Made by a program: the position numbers and the translations under genes. This document shows, one piece after another, positions 32,901 through 38,773 of a stretch of 38,773 nucleotides of DNA; the first letter of the stretch is position 1; each line of letters opens with the position of its first letter. Origin of the DNA: Isohypsibius dastychi (lineage: Eukaryota > Tardigrada > Eutardigrada > Parachela > Isohypsibiidae); contig JAQIWT010000075.1 in the NCBI GenBank assembly GCA_034696485.1, positions 1 to 38,773 on the forward strand, written 5' to 3'. Under the pieces are notes generated by a model that saw nothing but the letters and a program-made list of their open reading frames with translations, was not told the DNA's origin and searched no databases.

Positions 32901-35411
32901 ATTCTTCTGGTTCCTTATTTTTACCTTCAACCAGTAGCTCAATATCGTCTGCTCGAGAGCTGAAATTCTTTTCATTCTCCCCGACAGCCAATCCAAACGC
33001 AACATGCTGGCATTTCTGCACCGCCGGATCTTTCCATCCAACATAAACCGCAGCTTTCAACAAAGTATCCAGATGAAGCGATTGCCCATTATCCACAACA
33101 TAAATATTCCAATCGCATTTTTCCACTTTCAATCGATGACAAACGCAAGCCATATTCGAAGTATCATAAGTGAAACCACCATCTGATTTCACCATGATAA
33201 ACGGACTCTGGCAGCAGGGAACAAAAAGCAGCTGCCGACCATCGCCATCATCCACCTGATTTTTTTCTGCAAGATAAATATGAATGAAGTGAATCAAAAC
33301 AATCGAAATTATGTGAATAATAGTTTACATTTGCGGCCAGGAACCAACCAAAACTGAGCGGAATTCCGAAAATTGAATATCATCGATACCAGTAATGAAA
33401 ATGAAAGATCAACTTGGGTCTCGAGTCTCGACATAGTGGTATCAAAGTGGTTAACTGAATAATTGATCACACGGAGATGTCATCAATCTTCGTTCGGATT
33501 TAGAACGAATGGGGGCCTGGCCCTGGCCTGATGATCGTACCACGCTTTTCCTGCTCTGTGCGGCCACCTCTCTTTTATGCCACCATGGTTTTGATCAAAA
33601 TTCATATTCATATAAATCATATTCAAAAAGATTCATATTATACATATTGATGTAATTCATAATTCATGAGAGCTCATATACAAAACATTGTAAGATGTGC
33701 ATTCTTGAATGGACATAGACGGTTAAAATTATTTTAATATTCCAGATAATTATCACTACCTTATTGGTCAACCTTCATTTTACTGTTAGTTTTTCGGTCG
33801 ATCTCACCTTTGATTTCCAGCCGCTGGATAGCTTTTTTCATCAAGTCGTTATAGAAAGACTCTCGTCGGAAAAAAAATTTATCGCTGATGGATAGCCGCT
33901 GATAAACTTTCGAAGACTCTGGAATGTAAACAGGACTAACTTGTAAGAAAAATTCCAACCGGAAGTAAGGAACAAAATCTTTAAATTTTAAATCTTTAAA
34001 TCTTTAAATTTCGATCCACCGCAATGGATCTCCAGAAAAACAAACAAAAACTCCAGCAGAAACTGACTTGCAGTGAGATTAAAGATTGAAAAAATTTCGC
34101 CACTCCAGTCAAATTTGAAAATTTCCCCACGTAACGGAATAAAATGTACCTTTATAAGACACATCGCAAATCAGCTTCCAAGCTTTGTTCGCATCGGGAT
34201 CATGGCTTTGCAACTTCACGACACAAGCATATCCTCGTTTCTTAAAATCCTCATCAGAATCAAATTGGATTTTCGCCTCCTACGCAAAACAAACTCAAAT
34301 TAATTTCTGTGGATAAAACCGGAAAAAGTCCTGAAGAAATACCTTGTAAAACGTCTGCAAATCGCCACTCGAAGCGGACACGGTCAGATAATTTGGGAAT
34401 TCATCCTGAATTTGAGCGACCAGCATTCCAAACTGGGTTCCCCAATCTCCGAGATGATTTAACCGCAAAACCTCATGTCCAAAAAATTCCAACATATTCG
34501 CGATGCTGTCACCGATGATCGTCGATCTAAATTACAAATCAGTTATTAACTGCTGCAACAGTATTCGAATTTTCCACTTTCCGCGTACCGTAGATGGCCG
34601 ACATGCTTTTCTTTTGCGTTATTCGGAGAGAAATAATCAACGATAACTTCCAACTTTCTCGGAATCGATGGAGCGGGATAATTTTTCCGAATAAGATTCA
34701 CCAGCCGAGCATACACGTAGTCTTTCCATAATGTGATGTTGATAAACCCAGATAGCGAAACTTTTGACTGAAAGCCAGATCAAACGGAAGTAGAAAAAAC
34801 TCCAGTCAAATTTAGTTCGTTCTTACCGTGCCAATCGGAACAGCGGCCAACAATTTTTCAGCGATCGCACTCGGGCTTTCAGACTTTCCGATTTTCTTCA
34901 ACCACTGCGTAACAGAAGTCAGAGTAAAATGCTACCAAACCAGAAAGTCGAAAGCAAAAACAATTTTGAATAGTTTACACCGTGTTTTCAAAAAGTCTTA
35001 CCTGGGCTAGCTGCATCGCATTATTGCACCGATAATCTCCGTGCCGAACATCACATCTGCCGATGGTGGTCGTCGTTATCTGCTCGACTTCCGGATAAAC
35101 CGATGAAACCGCAACATGGAGAAAGGCTTCCAATCGCTGAAGCGTCGCGAATTCGGACTGTTCCGTAATGGCGATTCTTCCCAGTTCAGATTTGTACGTG
35201 TACTCCACATCTTCCGAGCTTTCATTCTGGCTCACAACATCGATAGCTCGTTTTCGATTTCTGACCTGATTCTGGAAATCATCCAGAGGTTTTTCCTGTA
35301 ATCGATCGAGGCACCATCAAACATCGAAAGACCCTGAATCAAGCGAATAAAACGAAAACAAACCTGGTGTTCGGTTCGCGATATCAGCGCACTTGCGGAA
35401 ATAAGATCCAT
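29967..35411 (-). CDS. RARS1-like: Arginyl-tRNA synthetase / F-box chimeric gene, 13 exons, 812 codons
   Basis: Exons: 35411-35364, 35295-35002, 34904-34827, 34767-34589, 34526-34343, 34279-34150, 33918-33808, 33266-32925, 32125-32057, 31411-31306, 31227-30873, 30793-30465 and 30180-29967. All junctions are GT-AG with matching phase, totalling 2439 bases. Residues 1-455 are cytosolic-type ArgRS: N-terminal additional domain, [13 protein letters not shown] at about 105, catalytic HVGH at 195-198, GDWGTQFG near 226-233, FVPCC and [11 protein letters not shown], then [10 protein letters not shown]. Residues 456-478 repeat the KMSK-loop region ([13 protein letters not shown]). The anticodon-binding domain is absent. 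Instead residues about 489-530 form an F-box ([31 protein letters not shown]), followed by about 280 residues of unknown fold with a second F-box-like stretch near the end ([14 protein letters not shown]). F-box proteins dock substrates on Skp1-cullin ligases. Charging tRNA without the anticodon domain is doubtful. The alternative is two adjacent genes, a truncated ArgRS and an F-box gene with an unseen first exon. Confidence 0.7.
31698..32990. repeat. Partial tandem duplication of the ArgRS exon end and its intron
   Basis: About 31698-32130 and 32580-32990 are diverged copies of one unit, offset by roughly 870 bases. Shared blocks run in the same order: ACAAAGAACCT, TTTTCTGCA near GATGTC, TTCTTCYGGTTC, TTTTTACCTTC, and the coding part before the donor. 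The right copy carries the end of the exon at 33266-32925 and the left copy carries the separate 69-base exon 32125-32057. Homology stops at the acceptor of the small exon, which suggests that the acceptor was made at the duplication edge. Confidence 0.65.
32450..32547. repeat. AT-rich duplicated 31-base block
   Basis: ATATAAATAACATGTAATGT plus TATAAAACATAA occurs at 32450-32480 and again at 32517-32547, 67 bases apart, with AATAATA-type filler between. It lies in the intron before the small synthetase exon. Confidence 0.7.
33975..34012. repeat. Short AAATCTTT tandem repeat
   Basis: Four or so imperfect copies of AAATCTTTA lie in the intron between the synthetase exons at 34150 and 33918. 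An ordinary microsatellite. Confidence 0.6.
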
Positions 35412-36235
35412 GTCGTCAAACGAGAATCACCGATTTCGAAGCGATATCCGAAAGTTTAAAGAATCAACAAATTTGTTCACAAGTTGTATGCCATGAAATG
35501 ATAGCAAATTCAAAAACACGACCCAACAATTTTGTCGAGCGCGTATGAGTACTGCACAGGCGTGGGGACTCCCCCTCCCCACCGAACACTGGTGGATTTG
35601 CCGGGGAAGAGGGGGGGGGGGTGAATTTTTCCGGAATCCAGGGAGCTCCCCTCACCGGAGGCCTCACCCAGGTAGAGGGGGGGGGGGTCAGTTTTTCCGG
35701 AGCATTTTCTTGTTTTTTCACGTTTTTCTGTTGTTTTTCAAGCACAACATATGAATTCTTTTAAGTAGTGGAAATTTGCAGTGTTTGCACTTACATTTCC
35801 ACAGATCTTGAACGAAAAAACGATACTTCCTGATTTTTTGGTAAGCTGTTTTTTAAAAAAAAGTTCATGTAGTCGCGTAACTGGCAGGGGGCATAACGCG
35901 AGCCAGAATTTTTCAAAGACATTGCGCAAGTAGCGGTTGCAATTTTTACGAAAATATGACCAAGGTCACCCTACCATACCAACTGTGTCATGTCTATGTG
36001 GTTGAATTTGGCCTGTCAGTGTCAGGGCTGCCATACATAGATGTATCAAAGGTATGAGTGGTGTGAGTGAATGGGTGGTCTGAGTTGTGACAATGTCGGT
36101 GGTGTGGTCGGCACTGCACTGCTCGTCTTCTAGGTCTAGGGTGTGTTGTATGTGCTCCGTGAGTGGTGTGTCACGTATGTATTCCATTTTGGCCCGTGGG
36201 GCCGCCATAATTTATCCTCTCAAGCCAGAAATACA
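35412..36235. other. Gap upstream of the synthetase/F-box gene; G-rich repeat pair
   Basis: It probably holds the promoter of the gene starting at 35411, but no TATA box or initiator can be named with confidence. Two copies of a block (about 11-12 G followed by TSARTTTTTCCGGA) lie near 35611-35634 and 35677-35702, with C-rich partners around 35570, and resemble a worn repeat. A minus frame of 80 codons (36208-35966) is built largely on CA-rich simple sequence and is not accepted as a gene. Confidence 0.4.
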
Positions 36236-36330
36236 TGCTGTTTTTGAAGGTTATCGAAATTCTTGAAAGTGATTTCACGGCGAATGCTCTACTGATTACT
36301 CCTCAGTCTGTACTATCTCAGAAGTTCGAA
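36236..36330 (+). pseudogene. BTB/BACK gene fragment (copy D)
   Basis: The plus strand reads KVIEILESDFTANALLITPQ and a little beyond. Its DNA aligns with BTB copy B at 16610-16665 (TTTGAAGGTNATYGARATTCT, then GAAAGTGATT). In copy B this is the start of the BACK-like part after the BTB exons. No BTB core precedes it here, so it is a stray fragment or a lone exon of a lost paralogue. Confidence 0.45.
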
Positions 36331-36539
36331 TGGCGATCGTTCGGCAAAAATAGGTTACATTTCTCCAGCACAAAGACACGGATGTGAGACAACGATTTCA
36401 ATGACTTTGAGGATTGAGCGAACACTCTGATTGCCATTCCTGATTACATAAAATGTTCACGTAATCATCTCAAATCGGGGCACCACAAAGTAACATACCA
36501 CATGTTGATCGAACTTGCCCAAAACAAAAATTACCGGCT

Positions 36540-37409
36540 TCACAACACACCCTCTTCCCTTAGTCTTTCGTAATAGATTTCAGATTGCTTTTTCTGACGT
36601 TTCCTGTTCCAGCATGGTCCTCCACACCGGCTTACGCAACACATGATTCCAGCAATCACTGCTACGCTTCCACATATTGCAGCGGCAATTACAACATGCT
36701 TAACAAGAGAAATATCCATTCCGACTTTGATATGATAGTATTTCGCTTCTTTAACTTTCCCATCAGGGAACAAAAGTACGCACTGATATGACCCAGCGTC
36801 TTCCTTCGTAATGCGATAAAATGTTACGGTAAATATTGTTGCTTGCAACTCGATGCCATCTGTGTAATACGGTGCGAATACTTGCCAGCTCCCATTCATC
36901 CAGCGATACCATTGCAGACGTAACGCTGGTTCAAGTCTATGCTTAGGACACTCAAAATCGGCTTTGTCACCGACTTTAAGAAATACATCAAGAGCAAAAT
37001 TCTGATTCCCACATTCTGGCATTAACTGCTCACAGGGCTTAGTTTCCGTACAGATTTCATCGATGGTTGACTGGCAAGATAACTTTTGCCTGACACGATA
37101 TCCAGGAGCGCAGGTGGCAGTACATGGTGACCAATCAGTGTAAATGTTTTCCCGTGGCTCGGAATCGGCAATTTCTTCCACTCCAGGAACTCCATGGAAC
37201 GTTTCGCCGGAGAAAACTGGTTCCTGAGCATGGCACGGATTTATGAAGATAACGGTGGTTATGATTACCAGAAGAGGTGGAAACAGGCTGTACATGTGAC
37301 AGAACAACACCATTGCAACCAGGTCGATCGTGGTTGAAATGCTATCTTCGATGACGGCCCAGTTGTCATGTCCTGAAACCGAAGTTGTTGACACTATGGT
37401 AGTCTGCAT
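36540..37409 (-). CDS. TSP1 + Ig type I membrane protein, single exon
   Basis: An ATG at 37409 opens 289 codons ending in TGA at 36542-36540. A hydrophobic signal sequence lies at residues about 40-57 with a likely cut after CHA (61). Met33 or Met39 would give a conventional signal peptide, so the true start may be downstream of the first ATG. Residues about 89-133 form a thrombospondin type 1 repeat (TDWSPCTATC, then CEQLMPEC). Residues about 141-229 are an Ig-like domain with Cys154, Trp167 and the DAGSYQC motif at 204-210. One transmembrane helix follows (about 238-259), then a basic, Cys-rich short tail ending in EEGVL. It should act at the cell surface in adhesion or guidance. No introns are seen inside. 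The ADAMTS-like gene at 38227 diverges from it. Confidence 0.85.
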   Translation of the reverse strand: MQTTIVSTTSVSGHDNWAVIEDSISTTIDLVAMVLFCHMYSLFPPLLVIITTVIFINPCHAQEPVFSGETFHGVPGVEEIADSEPRENIYTDWSPCTATCAPGYRVRQKLSCQSTIDEICTETKPCEQLMPECGNQNFALDVFLKVGDKADFECPKHRLEPALRLQWYRWMNGSWQVFAPYYTDGIELQATIFTVTFYRITKEDAGSYQCVLLFPDGKVKEAKYYHIKVGMDISLVKHVVIAAAICGSVAVIAGIMCCVSRCGGPCWNRKRQKKQSEIYYERLREEGVL

Positions 37410-38226
37410 ATTCAGGAGAAATATTCTAAGTCACGATCGCGTGAACTATCTATTGCAACAGCCATCCGGATTCCAGAGTAAACCAGGTTTCGAATCTGTC
37501 CCGAGAACACTCGCTTGAATACTTGCAGTAACAGTGCAATCCTGGTCGTTTTTAAGACACCGTTTTGTTTAAGACACTCTCCGATTTCTCATTAGAGACT
37601 CGAGGAAAACCACACTCTGAACTTCTGGACATTTTCGACAGAGTATTCTGATAATTTTTCACTGCTTACAATCGTAGGCTCACGAGCTGTTGCTGGATTC
37701 TGCACAAGCACTCGCTGATTAAACAGACGTCAGTTACATTCTCCTCGCAGTACAGAAGCTGTAGTCTCACCGACGCCGAACAGCAATCACGAGTTCTGCA
37801 CACATATATTTAGGTCTAGCGAAAACTTTGACAGAAATCAAGCTGTACCCAGTTTTAACATCAGATGCCACAATGTAATTTCAGGCACTAAATCACTTAA
37901 CAAAACACTCGAATGCTGATCCACAGTAATTTCTGATTTTGAAATCCAGTATGGGCAAACATATGATCGGAAGTTAATACGTATCGACAGAGTCTGCAAA
38001 TAAACATATTGCGTATCAACTTTGCTCATGCGGACAAACCCCGGATGATAACAGTGCTGTACTTCGAACTGCAGTTCAGCGTTACAAACATTTTCCTCCT
38101 TCAGGAGGTGACCTTTCTTCGGGAACTGGGTTGCCAAGTTTGGGCTGGTGGACCCGACAATATTCTTTGACTTGATTATTTAATGAATGTGAAAGATGCT
38201 GCCATGCGATCTTGCCAGAGCCTGGG
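37410..38226. promoter_or_regulatory. Divergent intergenic region of about 0.8 kb
   Basis: It separates two genes transcribed away from each other (TSP1+Ig on minus, ADAMTS-like on plus), so it should contain both promoters unless undetected 5' exons lie here. A minus frame of 99 codons (38137-37838) has no family motif and is not called. ATATATTTA near 37805 is the only TATA-like string, and it is not at a convincing distance from either start. Confidence 0.35.
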
Positions 38227-38773
38227 ATGCCCATGTTATCGTTTTTCCTGTGGACCGCCATATTGATAGTTCTTATCTCTGACAAACCAGATGTCACAAA
38301 TGGACAAACCGATCACCTACAAAATGTCCATAAATCCATGGATGCATTCGATTTATCATATCATTTTGGAGTTATTGACCCATCCAAAGTCCCACACTAT
38401 CAAGTCATGTCTCCGATTTATCCAGAGGAACACAAAAGTTTCCCACGGCTATCCGCAGAAACCGGTTGGGTTTATCCTCTTACTTTCTCATTCGACATCT
38501 CTGCTTTTGGTCATGATCTATCCGTGTCCGCCGTGAGAAATGACGCACTAGTCGCTCCAGAGTTCTCAGTCCAATATTACGGGAAAAATGGTGTTTCGCC
38601 GAAAAACTACCAACCAGAACTCAGCGATTTGAACCATCACTACATCGGATATGTCAACAAGAAATCAGAAAGCCCGGACGATTTGGAATTCGATTACCCA
38701 AATGGTGCGTTCTCGGTCTCCCATGAAGGCATACGTGGTTTATTGCATCATGAGGATAAAATGCTGAAAATTA
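38227..38773 (+). CDS. ADAMTS-like (M12B) metalloprotease, signal peptide and propeptide; 3' end off window
   Basis: An ATG at 38227 opens a frame that continues to the window edge (182 codons, no intron). Residues 1-18 are a signal peptide (MPMLSFFLWTAILIVLIS). The rest matches the reprolysin-type propeptide. It has the FSFDISAFGHDLSVSAV strand pattern, then ALVAPEFSVQYYG, then LNHHYIGYVN, then FSVSHEGIRGLLHH. In ADAM/ADAMTS proteins these segments read as F-x-A-F-G-x-D-x-x-L, L-A-P-x-F-x-V, C-x-Y-x-G-x-V and S-x-C-x-G-L-R-G-L. The usual propeptide Cys positions are not seen: Ser stands in place of Cys before the GIRGL motif and His in place of Cys before YIGYV. The protease domain would lie beyond the window. 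The gene should encode a secreted extracellular-matrix protease; ADAM versus ADAMTS cannot be settled here. Confidence 0.8.
   Translation, partial: MPMLSFFLWTAILIVLISDKPDVTNGQTDHLQNVHKSMDAFDLSYHFGVIDPSKVPHYQVMSPIYPEEHKSFPRLSAETGWVYPLTFSFDISAFGHDLSVSAVRNDALVAPEFSVQYYGKNGVSPKNYQPELSDLNHHYIGYVNKKSESPDDLEFDYPNGAFSVSHEGIRGLLHHEDKMLKI

Noticed and set aside
35966-36208. 80-codon minus frame with ATG
   Set aside because: It is largely encoded by CA/GT-rich simple sequence with no family signal.

Overview
This is eukaryotic, animal nuclear DNA. Genes are split by short GT-AG introns (often 50-80 bases). The recognisable proteins are animal ones: BTB/BACK, UBR4, ANKHD1/MASK, PSMD6, cytosolic-type arginyl-tRNA synthetase, F-box, a TSP1+Ig receptor and an ADAMTS-like propeptide. 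The compact genes suggest a small invertebrate genome, perhaps tardigrade-like or another ecdysozoan, but the sequence alone does not fix the species. No tRNA, rRNA, CRISPR array or bacterial operon is visible.

Layout. 1-1838 (-): a BTB-domain gene with three exons that join in phase but carry one in-frame stop. 2-5 kb: poorly coding DNA and a long inverted-repeat element (4036-5042). 5052-9900 (-): a decayed UBR4 gene (N-terminal half plus UBR box) with nonsense and frameshift lesions. 11 kb (+): a broken SPOP-like BACK segment. 12.2-15.9 kb (+): pieces of an unrecognised single-pass membrane protein or proteins. 16.0-16.7 kb (+): a second BTB gene copy, damaged. 17377-18026: a non-autonomous hAT-like element with an 8-base target duplication. 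18.6-21.3 kb (-): a decayed ANKHD1/MASK gene whose KH exon holds a 195-base hAT-like MITE. 22.0-22.8 kb (-): an unidentified gene remnant. 23148-23512 (-): a broken PSMD6 fragment that still has an intron. 24032-25398 (-): the intact 3' end of an unrecognised gene. 26357-26538: a MITE with 26-base inverted ends.

29967-35411 (-) is the most interesting part. Thirteen exons join, with every splice phase matching, into a single 812-codon frame. It starts as an arginyl-tRNA synthetase (N-terminal domain, HVGH and DWGTQFG motifs, KMSK-loop region). Where the anticodon-binding domain should begin it switches to an F-box protein. The exon at the junction looks like the product of a partial tandem duplication of the preceding exon end. 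At the right edge, a TSP1+Ig transmembrane protein gene (36540-37409, -) lies head-to-head with an ADAMTS-like metalloprotease gene (38227 onward, +) that runs off the window.

No operon-like cooperation is seen. From about 5 to 24 kb the window is largely a graveyard of unprocessed (intron-containing) copies of conserved, normally essential genes mixed with DNA transposon relics. The right-hand third holds intact coding genes.
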